DNA of 64,000 bases from Amycolatopsis benzoatilytica AK 16/65 (GTDB lineage Bacteria > Actinomycetota > Actinomycetes > Mycobacteriales > Pseudonocardiaceae): NCBI RefSeq assembly GCF_000383915.1, contig NZ_KB912942.1, positions 7,809,279 to 7,873,278 on the forward strand, written 5' to 3'. The first letter of the stretch is position 1. Every line of letters begins with the position of its first letter. This document shows positions 52,886 through 64,000 of the stretch, piece by piece. Made by a program: the position numbers and the translations under genes. The notes below the pieces were generated by a model. That model did no database searches. It was not told where the DNA came from and saw only the letters and a list, made by a program, of their open reading frames with translations.

Positions 52886-53551
52886 CTAGCCGAGGTGGGC
52901 GCGCAGCGCCTGGGCGGCCGCCTTCGGGTCTTCGGCCTCGGTGATCGCCCGGACGACGACGATCCGGTCGGCGCCCGCCGCCAGCACCTCGGGCAGCCGC
53001 TCCTGGTCGATGCCGCCGATGGCGAACCAGGGGCGAGTGGCGCCGCTCGCCGCCGTCGACCGGACCAGGTCCAAGCCGGGGGCAGTGCGACCGGGCTTGG
53101 TCGGGGTCGGCCAGCAGGGGCCGGTGCAGAAGTAGTCCACGCCGTCCTCCTCGGCGGCGGCCGCGGCCTGTTCGGCCGAATGGGTGGATCGGCCGATCAC
53201 CACGTCGTCGCCGAGGACGCGACGGGCCAGCGCGACCGGGATGTCGTCCTGGCCCAGGTGGAGCACGTCCGCTCCGACGGCCAGCGCGACGTCCGCCCGG
53301 TCGTTCACCGACAGCAGAGCACCGTGCCGGGCGCATGCCTCTGCCAGCACCTCCAACGCGGCGATCTCCTGTTTGGCCTCCAACGGGCTGCCGCCCGTTT
53401 TGTCCCGCAGCTGCACGATGTCGACGCCGCCGGCCAGTGCCGCGTCGGCGAACTCGGCGAGGTCGCCGCGGGACGTGCGGGCATCGGTGCACAAGTACAG
53501 GCGCGCGTCGGCGAGCCGGGCGCGGATCTGATTTCCGGTCAGGGCAGGCAT
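52886..53551 (-). CDS. thiE: Thiamine-phosphate synthase ThiE
   Basis: 221 residues, TIM barrel. Joins HMP-PP and thiazole phosphate. Motifs: [81 protein letters not shown] start; divergent from the riboswitch-controlled thiOSG genes. Confidence 0.95.
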   Translation of the reverse strand: MPALTGNQIRARLADARLYLCTDARTSRGDLAEFADAALAGGVDIVQLRDKTGGSPLEAKQEIAALEVLAEACARHGALLSVNDRADVALAVGADVLHLGQDDIPVALARRVLGDDVVIGRSTHSAEQAAAAAEEDGVDYFCTGPCWPTPTKPGRTAPGLDLVRSTAASGATRPWFAIGGIDQERLPEVLAAGADRIVVVRAITEAEDPKAAAQALRAHLG

Positions 53552-53589
53552 GGCGGTGACGTTACCCGCGCGCTACGGTGGGGTGGTCC

Positions 53590-53676
53590 GCACGGGAGCC
53601 CGAGGAACGGGCTGAGAGGGAGCTGCCGCTCCGACCGTGGAACCTGATCCGGGTCATGCCGGCGCAGGGAGCGTGA
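53590..53676 (+). promoter_or_regulatory. TPP riboswitch upstream of thiO
   Basis: THI-box elements in order: CACGGGAGCCCG, GGGCTGAGAGGGAG, ACCTGATCCGGGTCATGCCG and GCAGGGAGCGTG. CACG (53591-53594) pairs with CGTG (53672-53675) as helix P1. The GGGAG at its 3' end also serves as the Shine-Dalgarno for the thiO GTG at 53684, pointing to translational control. Confidence 0.93.
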
Positions 53677-53683
53677 TTCCACT

Positions 53684-55727
<2,044 letters not shown>

Positions 55728-55755
55728 CGTACTCGGGAGGGGCGGATTCAGTCCC

Positions 55756-56700
55756 TCACGAGACCTCGACCACCACTTTCCCGCGCACCCCACCGTCTTC
55801 CAGCGCCTGGTGTGCCTTGGCGAGTTCGCTCAGCGGGAAAACCCGATCCACCACCGGCCGGATCGCGCCGGCGGTCACCCATCGGCTCAGCTCGGCGAAC
55901 AGCTCGGCCTTCGGGTTGCCGCTGAAAAACCGGACCCAGCGCGTGCGGAGCGGCGAATGCGCCGCGAGATAGCCGAGGGTGCGGACCGGATGGTCGAGGT
56001 CGAACGAGATCGCGACCATCCGTCCGCGCCGGGTCAGCAGGCGGCGGAAGGCCGCCGGGTCGCTGCCGACCGTGTCGAGGATGACGTCGAACCTCCCGAG
56101 CTCGCCCGGATTCCGGTAGTCGAGGGCGACGTCCGCGCCGAGTTCGGTTGCCAGGTCCAGGTTTTTCGCGCTGGTCAGTCCGGTCACGTGTGCGCCCATC
56201 GCCTTTCCGAGCTGCACCGCCACATACCCGACGCCGCCGGTCGCACCGCGCACCAGCAGGCGCTCGCCGGGCTTCAGGCGGGCTTTGTCGCGCAGCGCGG
56301 TGATCGCAGTGGTGCCGACCGGCAGGGCCGCCGCCCGCACCGGGTCCAGCCCGGCCGGGACGTGGTCGATCCGGTCTGCGGGGACCGCGACGTACTCGGC
56401 GGCGGTGTTCATGCTCCGGCCAGCGCCCCACACCAACTCGCCCGGCGCGAACCGGCTGGATCCGGGTTCGACGACCTCGCCGACCAGGTCCAGGCCGATC
56501 GTCTTGGGGAAGCGCTTGCCGCTGAACGGAAGCAGCCGGCCGGCGCGCATCGCCAGTTCGCCGCCGTTGACCGACAGCGCACGCATCCGGACGAGAACTT
56601 CGCCGGGGGCCGGGACCGGCTTCGGCAGGGTCGTTTCCCGAAGGACTTCCGGCGGTCCGTAGCGGTCGTAGGCGATGGCCCGGATCGAAGTGGAAAGCAT
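55756..56700 (-). CDS. NADPH:quinone oxidoreductase-like alcohol dehydrogenase (no Zn)
   Basis: 314 residues, MDR superfamily. GroES-like N-terminus (RAIAYDRYGPPEVLRE), ALSVNGGELAMRAGRL, then Rossmann VRGATGGVGYVAVQLGKAMGA. The catalytic zinc ligands are absent, as in quinone oxidoreductases. Divergent from a TetR gene across an inverted repeat. Confidence 0.9.
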   Translation of the reverse strand: MLSTSIRAIAYDRYGPPEVLRETTLPKPVPAPGEVLVRMRALSVNGGELAMRAGRLLPFSGKRFPKTIGLDLVGEVVEPGSSRFAPGELVWGAGRSMNTAAEYVAVPADRIDHVPAGLDPVRAAALPVGTTAITALRDKARLKPGERLLVRGATGGVGYVAVQLGKAMGAHVTGLTSAKNLDLATELGADVALDYRNPGELGRFDVILDTVGSDPAAFRRLLTRRGRMVAISFDLDHPVRTLGYLAAHSPLRTRWVRFFSGNPKAELFAELSRWVTAGAIRPVVDRVFPLSELAKAHQALEDGGVRGKVVVEVS

Positions 56701-56701
56701 G

Positions 56702-56727
56702 TTCCACTTCTAGCAGAGAAAGTGGAA
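56702..56727. promoter_or_regulatory. Candidate TetR operator
   Basis: TTCCACTT (56702-56709) and AAGTGGAA (56720-56727), perfect 8-bp arms, 10-nt centre, immediately upstream of the oxidoreductase start and 31 nt before the TetR GTG. Confidence 0.65.
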
Positions 56728-56757
56728 AGGGTCTTCCGATTAGCCTAAAGTGAGAGT

Positions 56758-57378
56758 GTGCAAGAAAAATCGACTCGGTTGCGCACCGACGCCGCGCAGA
56801 ATCGGGCGCAGATCCTCGCGGTCGCCGAACGCGCCTTCGAGACCGAGGGGCTCGGTGTTTCGATGAGCGAGCTGGCGCGCCGGGCCGGGCTGGGCGTGGC
56901 GACGGTGTACCGGCATTTCCCGACCAAGGCCGACCTGGTGGCGGAGGCGTTCGCCGAGCCGATGGCCGCGTGCGCCGGGATGCTCGACGAGGCGCTGGCC
57001 GACCCGGACCCGTGGCGTGGGTTTTGCCGGGTGGTCGAGGAGATGTGCGCGATGCAGGCAGGCAACAACGGGTTCTCCGCGGCGATCGTGGCCGAGCTGC
57101 CGGACCAGGCCGGGTTCGCCGAGCTGAGGGACCAGGCGATGCGGGGGCTCGCGCGACTGATCAGGCGGGCCCAAGAGGCGGGTGCGCTGCGGGCGGACTT
57201 CGTCCTGTCCGACGTGCCGCTCGTTTTGCTGGCGAACGGCGGGCTGCGAAGCGCGGGGGAAAACGCGTCGGCGGCGTCCCGCCGGCTGGCGGGGTATCTG
57301 CTGCAGTCCTTCCGGGCCGAGTCAGCGGCACCGTTGCCGCCGGCGGCGGACTTGCCGTGGGATGCGTCGGTGCTCTAG
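56758..57378 (+). CDS. TetR-family transcriptional regulator
   Basis: 206 residues, GTG start. DNA-binding domain NRAQILAVAERAFETEG, VSMSELARRAGLGVATVYRHFPTKADLVAEAF; the C-terminal domain is of the SCO1712/TetR_C_33 kind (FCRVVEEMCAMQAGNNGF). Likely represses itself and the divergent oxidoreductase. Confidence 0.92.
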   Translation: MQEKSTRLRTDAAQNRAQILAVAERAFETEGLGVSMSELARRAGLGVATVYRHFPTKADLVAEAFAEPMAACAGMLDEALADPDPWRGFCRVVEEMCAMQAGNNGFSAAIVAELPDQAGFAELRDQAMRGLARLIRRAQEAGALRADFVLSDVPLVLLANGGLRSAGENASAASRRLAGYLLQSFRAESAAPLPPAADLPWDASVL

Positions 57379-57579
57379 CCGGGGCTGCCTGCTCGGCCGC
57401 GGCGGCGCGGAGCGGCTCCCCGCTCGTGGCGCCGATCGGGCGGCCAATCTGCGCCAACTAGCCTCCGCCGGTGATTTCGCCCGCGCTTGACGCGGATTGA
57501 GCACGGGTACGCCGTATGGTTGACGGAACCCTTTTCCGGCGCACCCAGCGGCGGGCACCAGCGTCAGAAGGAGCCGACC

Positions 57580-58011
57580 GTGACTCTTTCCCCGGTCCAG
57601 GACGTCACCGGGCGGTTGTACCTGGCCGTCGGGCGGCTTTCCCGCTCGTTGCGCCAAGCCGGCGCGCCCGGGCCCGGCCACGGGTCGATCTCGGCGCTCG
57701 CCACCCTCGTCCACTCCGGCGAGCTGCGGCTCGGCGACCTCGCCGCGAAGGAAGGCGTCGCGGCGGCCACCATGTCGCGGATCGTGGCGACGCTCGTGGA
57801 AGCCGGGTACGTCACCCGCGAGCCCGACCCGGCCGACCGGCGCGCGTGGCTCGCGCGTGCCACCGAGGAAGGCGAACGCCTCGTCTCCGGTGTCCGGTCC
57901 ACCCGCGTGCAGGAGCTGAACCGTCGCCTCGACCGGCTCACCCCGGAGGCCCGCGCCGCGCTGATCGCCGCGCTGCCCGCACTGGAAGCGCTGATCTCCG
58001 ACGAGGGCTAG
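57580..58011 (+). CDS. MarR-family transcriptional regulator
   Basis: 143 residues from GTG 57580, 7 nt after AAGGAG. Winged helix: HGSISALATLVHSGELRLGDLAAKEGVAAATMSRIVATLVEAGYVTREPDPADRRAWLARAT. Converges on thiD; their stop codons abut. Target unknown. The 201-bp gap after the TetR gene holds its promoter. Confidence 0.9.
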   Translation: MTLSPVQDVTGRLYLAVGRLSRSLRQAGAPGPGHGSISALATLVHSGELRLGDLAAKEGVAAATMSRIVATLVEAGYVTREPDPADRRAWLARATEEGERLVSGVRSTRVQELNRRLDRLTPEARAALIAALPALEALISDEG

Positions 58012-58845
58012 CTAGCGTTCCTCCGGAGCCAGCCGCCAGAACGCGGACACCGGGCCGACCTTCGCGCCCATCGGGTACGAGTGCTCGACCGCCTGCGAGA
58101 CGAACCACTTGCCATAGCGCGCCGCCTCGACCACCGGCATGCCCTTGGCCAGCCCGGCGGTGAGCGCGGACGCCATGGTGTCTCCCGCGCCGTGCGTGTG
58201 CGGGGTCTGCCAGCGCGGGCCCGGCAGCTCGACGAAGGTCGAACCGTCGAAAAGCAGGTCGACGCATTCCGGGTCGGACTGCAGGTGACCGCTCTTCACC
58301 AGTACGTACTTCGGGCCGAGCTGGTGCAGCACGATGGCCGCGGCGTGCATGCCTTCGCGGTCGGTCACGGTCATCCCGGTGAGCAGCCGCACCTCGTCCA
58401 GGTTCGGCGTCAGCACGGTGGCGCGCGGCAGCAGTTCGTCGCGCAGCGCGGCGAGCCCGCTGTCGTCGAACAACGATTCGCCGGTCATCGACGCGGCGAC
58501 CGGGTCGACGACGAACGGGATCTTCGCGTCCCGCCCGATCCCGGCCTTGTCGCAGGCCGCGGCGACCGAGTGGATGATTTCCCCGGACGCCAGCATGCCG
58601 GTCTTCGCCGCGCCGACGCCCATGTCCGCGGCGACCGCCTCGATCTGGCCGGCCACGATGTGCGGCGGCAGATCCGCGCGGTCGTGCACGCCGAGCGTGT
58701 TCTGGACGGTCACCGCGGTCACCGCGACCAGCCCGTGCACGCCGCAGGTCAGGAAGGTGCGCAGGTCTGCCTGCAGCCCGGCGGCCCCGCCGGAATCGGA
58801 TCCGGCGATGGTGAGCGCGGAGGTCGGGCTCGGGTTCTCAGTCAT
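58012..58845 (-). CDS. thiD: HMP/HMP-P kinase ThiD (copy 1)
   Basis: 277 residues, ribokinase-like. [78 protein letters not shown] with the catalytic Asp. Phosphorylates hydroxymethylpyrimidine twice. A second, similar thiD lies 1.3 kb away. No riboswitch precedes this copy. ATG 58845. Confidence 0.94.
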   Translation of the reverse strand: MTENPSPTSALTIAGSDSGGAAGLQADLRTFLTCGVHGLVAVTAVTVQNTLGVHDRADLPPHIVAGQIEAVAADMGVGAAKTGMLASGEIIHSVAAACDKAGIGRDAKIPFVVDPVAASMTGESLFDDSGLAALRDELLPRATVLTPNLDEVRLLTGMTVTDREGMHAAAIVLHQLGPKYVLVKSGHLQSDPECVDLLFDGSTFVELPGPRWQTPHTHGAGDTMASALTAGLAKGMPVVEAARYGKWFVSQAVEHSYPMGAKVGPVSAFWRLAPEER

Positions 58846-58955
58846 GTGCGCGTTCCGACTTCTGGTCTGGTCCATTGAGGCAGTTCTGCTTCATCCACAG
58901 TCCACCACGATGGCACAGTATGCGTTCGTACCCGTCCGGTGGCGAAGGAGTCAGG

Positions 58956-59963
58956 GTGAAGCTCACCGCAACGGCGGTTCTCCTCACGGCGATGCTGGCG
59001 GTGCCCGGTGTGGCGCACGCGGACAGCCCGAAGCTCTCTCACGTGACCACGGTCGGGGTGCACAACACCTACGACCCGGCCGCCTACCGGTACCTCGCGC
59101 AGGCGCTGGACAACGGCTCCTCGCTGCTCGAACTCGACGTCTGGCCGGACTTCTTCACCCACGAATGGAAGGTCAGCCATTCGAGTCCGCTGGGCAACGG
59201 CAACAACTGCGTCGACGCGCATTCGGCGGCCGACCTTTACTCCGGCGGGACGAACAAGGACCTCGAATCCTGCCTCGACGACATCCGGATCTGGCTCGGC
59301 GCGCATCCCGATCGCCCGCCGCTCACGCTGAAGATCGAGATGAAGACTGGGTTCTCCGCGAACACCGGCCTTGGCCCGCAGCAGCTGGACGCCGCGTTCC
59401 GCGACCACCTCGGCAGCGCGGTGTTCAAGCCCGCGGACCTGCTCGGCAGCTACCGCACACTCGACGAAGCGTCCAAAGCGGACAATTGGCCGACGCTGGA
59501 CGCATTGCGCGGCAAGGTGCTCACCGAGATCATCCCGGGCACCGTCGAGGAAGGGAACCCGACCGACACGCTGCACACCGACGTCGAATACGCCCGGTAC
59601 CTGCTGGATCAGAAAGCCGCCGGGAAACTGGACTCGGTGCAGATCTTCCCGACCGTGCACGGCGCGGCCGGCGGTGATCCGCGCGACAAGTATTCGGCGG
59701 ATCAGAAACCGTGGTTCGTCGTTTTCGACGGCGATGCGAGCGAGTGGCTTTCGAAGGCCGGGATGTCCTGGTACGACGACAACCACTACTACGTGGTGAT
59801 GACGGACGGCCAGAACGTCGCGCCGGCCATCGACGACCACAATCCGACTGTCGAGCAGGCGACCCAGCGCGTGGCCGAGCTGGCGAAGCAGCACGCTTCG
59901 GTGGTGACCTCGGACTGGACCGGCCTCACCACCGTGCTGCCCACTGTGGACTCGCGCGGCTAG
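58956..59963 (+). CDS. Secreted Ca2+-dependent PI-PLC-like phosphodiesterase
   Basis: 335 residues. Signal peptide VKLTATAVLLTAMLAVPGVAHA with cleavage before DSPK. Then the PLC-like TIM barrel: VGVHNTYD, LLELDVWPDFFTHEWKVSHS with catalytic His/acidic pairs, PLTLKIEMKTGF, LTEIIPG, WFVVFDGDA. Likely cleaves phosphoinositides or a related phosphodiester outside the cell. GTG start after GAAGGAG. Confidence 0.87.
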   Translation: MKLTATAVLLTAMLAVPGVAHADSPKLSHVTTVGVHNTYDPAAYRYLAQALDNGSSLLELDVWPDFFTHEWKVSHSSPLGNGNNCVDAHSAADLYSGGTNKDLESCLDDIRIWLGAHPDRPPLTLKIEMKTGFSANTGLGPQQLDAAFRDHLGSAVFKPADLLGSYRTLDEASKADNWPTLDALRGKVLTEIIPGTVEEGNPTDTLHTDVEYARYLLDQKAAGKLDSVQIFPTVHGAAGGDPRDKYSADQKPWFVVFDGDASEWLSKAGMSWYDDNHYYVVMTDGQNVAPAIDDHNPTVEQATQRVAELAKQHASVVTSDWTGLTTVLPTVDSRG

Positions 59964-60167
59964 CTAGAACAGCGGCGGCGGTTTGAGGATCGACTTCCGG
60001 TACTCGAACACATCGCGGGCTTCGGCGATCCCCATTCGCGGGGACACGTCCGCTTTGCGCAGCAGCTTGACCGCCGAAGCCGAGCGGTGTTCCTTGACCA
60101 GGCCGTCCAGTTCGTGCTGCACCTCAAGCGGCAGCCGCGCCCACATCGCTTCCGGGGTTTCGCTCAT
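59964..60167 (-). CDS. Small protein resembling the ribosomal L7/L12 C-terminal fold
   Basis: 67 residues. The segment LVKEHRSASAVKLLRKADVSPRMGIAEARDVFEY follows the L7/L12 C-terminal pattern (KxxAIKLLRExTGLGLKEAKDxV), minus the classical Gly pair. Its stop abuts that of the PLC gene; 16 nt upstream of its start lies the end of thiD copy 2. Function unknown. Confidence 0.7.
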   Translation of the reverse strand: MSETPEAMWARLPLEVQHELDGLVKEHRSASAVKLLRKADVSPRMGIAEARDVFEYRKSILKPPPLF

Positions 60168-60183
60168 CGGGCCAGTGTCGCAG

Positions 60184-62762
<2,579 letters not shown>

Positions 62763-62849
62763 GTATTCGGTTGGGGTTGCTCTCCCGACGATGCCACGGC
62801 GGCTCGGGTCCGCACAACCCCGCCGCCCGTCTGGCCGAAGGCGTCAACG

Positions 62850-62900
62850 CCGTGAAGGGAACATTGAGGGACTCAGAGTCCCTCAATGTTCCCTTCACGG
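62850..62900. repeat. 51-nt perfect palindrome, repeat copy E (variant)
   Basis: 25-bp perfect arms around a single A at 62875, starting CCGTGAAGGGAACATTGAGG. The parts GTGAAGGG and TTGAGGGA match copies A-C, with AACA replacing CCCC. It lies 17 nt after the def stop and may also terminate def transcription. Confidence 0.9.
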
Positions 62901-62916
62901 ACCTTCGGCGAGGGGG

Positions 62917-63483
62917 TCAGGCGTCCGCCGGTTCCTTCGGCGGCAGCCAGGTCAGGCCGGGGACGCCCCACTTGTTCTTCTTCAGCATCTTCTTCGCGGC
63001 GCGCGCGTGCCTGCCGACGAGCCGGTCCAGGTAGAGGAAGCCGTCGAGGTGATCGGTCTCATGCTGCAGGCAGCGCGCGAAGTAGCCGGTGCCCTCGACC
63101 TCGATCGGGTTGCCCTCGACGTCGAAGCCGGTCACCTTGGCCCAGCTGGCCCGCCCGGTCGGGTACGACTCGCCGGGAGCGGACAGGCAGCCCTCCCAGT
63201 CGTCGTCCGGGTCCGGCATGGTCTCCGGGATCTCGGAGGTCTCCAGCTTCGGGTTGACGACCACGCCGCGGTGCTCGTTGCCCTCGTCGTCCGGGCAGTC
63301 GTAGACGAACAGCCGGAGGTCGAGCCCCACCTGGTTCGCGGCGAGCCCCACGCCTTCGGCGGCGTACATGGTCTCGAACATGTCGTCGACGAGAACGCGC
63401 AGCTTGTCGTCGAACTCGGTGATCTCGCGCGTCGGGTTGTGCAGCACGGGTTCGCCGGCGATGCAGATGGGAAGGACGGTCAC
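62917..63483 (-). CDS. def: Peptide deformylase
   Basis: 188 residues from GTG 63483 ([17 protein letters not shown]). All three metalloprotease motifs are present: [18 protein letters not shown] and HETDHLDG (zinc Cys and two His). Removes N-formyl from nascent proteins. The longer ORF upstream crosses the intergenic region. The insertion and C-terminal basic tail ([14 protein letters not shown]) fit actinobacterial forms. Confidence 0.95.
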   Translation of the reverse strand: MTVLPICIAGEPVLHNPTREITEFDDKLRVLVDDMFETMYAAEGVGLAANQVGLDLRLFVYDCPDDEGNEHRGVVVNPKLETSEIPETMPDPDDDWEGCLSAPGESYPTGRASWAKVTGFDVEGNPIEVEGTGYFARCLQHETDHLDGFLYLDRLVGRHARAAKKMLKKNKWGVPGLTWLPPKEPADA

Positions 63484-63624
63484 GGACGCCGAGTTTAGTC
63501 GGACCCGTCTGCTACACCTGGATCGGACCGTGACGCGCCGGGTCGGATGCCCATGTCGAGCATGGGTTCCGTGATTCAATGACGCCCGCGGAAAGGTAAC
63601 GCCGACACCGATTGCGAGGACCGC

Positions 63625-63933
63625 ATGGACGCCGCGGAGTCGATGGCTGAAGATCAGCCGTCGCTGCCGGACAATGTCGGTGGCCTGACCGAGCGCGAGC
63701 TGGACATCCTCGCGTTCGAGCGGCAGTGGTGGCGCCACGCCGGGGCGAAGGAGAACGCCATCCGGGAGCGCTTCGGGCTGTCCTCCACCCGTTACTACCA
63801 GCTGCTCAACCTGCTGCTGGCCAAACCGGAAGCGGTAGCTGCCGACCCGATGCTGGTCAAGCGGCTGCGCAAGACGCGCGCCGCCCGCCAGCGCAAGCGC
63901 GGGGCCCGCCGGCTGGGGATCGAGCTGTCATGA
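63625..63933 (+). CDS. DUF3263-family protein
   Basis: 102 residues. DUF3263 pattern: [50 protein letters not shown], a helix-turn-helix-like fold, with a basic tail ([17 protein letters not shown]). Possibly DNA-binding. An in-frame ATG at 63643 is an alternative start. The stop overlaps the next ATG by 4 nt. Confidence 0.9.
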   Translation: MDAAESMAEDQPSLPDNVGGLTERELDILAFERQWWRHAGAKENAIRERFGLSSTRYYQLLNLLLAKPEAVAADPMLVKRLRKTRAARQRKRGARRLGIELS

Positions 63934-64000
63934 GCATCTTTTCGGGACTGTCCCGGCCCCTGCGGGCCGCGGGCGTCGCGCTGATCGGGATCGCCGTGGC
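63930..64000 (+). CDS. Start of a membrane protein, cut by window end
   Basis: Only 23 codons are visible: [23 protein letters not shown], a short basic N-terminus leading into a TM helix. In actinobacteria a LytR C-terminal-domain envelope protein often follows DUF3263; that assignment is inferred from context only. Confidence 0.6.
   Translation, partial: MSIFSGLSRPLRAAGVALIGIAV

Overview
The window is about 70% GC with dense, mostly ATG/GTG-started genes, many 4-nt ATGA/GTGA overlaps, mycothiol-type and mycobacteria-like proteins (MDMPI fold, MmpS-like, OmpATb/ArfA-like, DUF3159, DUF3263), an ectoine/hydroxyectoine cluster and a DasR orthologue. This points to an actinomycete of the Pseudonocardiaceae, most likely Amycolatopsis. 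That assignment is an inference from gene content and repeat style; no rRNA or tRNA gene is visible.

Layout. 1-5.5 kb: 3' part of a cytochrome P450, an Rsm22-like methyltransferase, a YCII/DGPF pair with an ECF42-type sigma factor, two opposed DnaA boxes in a convergent gap, and an IclR regulator with a DasR-type operator at its 5' end. 5.7-10.2 kb: a tightly coupled operon murT-gatD-histidine kinase-response regulator-phosphotransferase (lipid II amidation plus signalling). 11-15 kb: a VOC protein, a 2-keto-4-pentenoate hydratase and an oxalocrotonate decarboxylase (fragment of a meta-cleavage route), an alpha/beta hydrolase and a MarR/DUF1579 divergent pair. 15.8-21.3 kb: benzoate degradation through benzoyl-CoA epoxide (boxC, boxB, benzoate-CoA ligase, amidohydrolase) without boxA. 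21-25.6 kb: HxlR/reductase pair, small sigma factor, MarR, dipeptidase, LapA-like protein. 26-32 kb: Abi-alpha-like protein, DUF445 membrane protein and a 1129-residue patatin-like phospholipase in a row.

32-38.5 kb: ectABCD followed by two strong hairpins and a large SARP/NB-ARC regulator. 38.5-39 kb: a repeat-rich gap with a SARP-style promoter. 39-45 kb: cell-envelope proteins and an uncharacterised DUF6932 two-gene operon. 44.6-47.5 kb: amino-sugar kinase and SIS isomerase divergent from dasR with a dre site. 47.5-52.8 kb: DHA2 transporter, a frameshifted P5C-reductase remnant, a 30-bp tandem repeat, a threonine dehydratase-like enzyme and an intact IS30-family element. 52.9-62.8 kb: thiamine biosynthesis (thiE, riboswitch-thiO-thiS-thiG, a first thiD, and riboswitch-thiC with a second thiD), interleaved with regulators and a secreted PI-PLC-like enzyme. 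62.9-64 kb: peptide deformylase, DUF3263 and the start of an envelope protein.

A family of roughly 55-nt palindromic repeats (core GTCCGTGAAGGGCCCCTT) is scattered through intergenic sites, and an IS30 element abuts one truncated copy. The least explained items are the DUF6932 operon, the Abi-alpha/DUF445/patatin row, the DnaA-box pair, the DasR-type site in the iclR gene and the repeat families.
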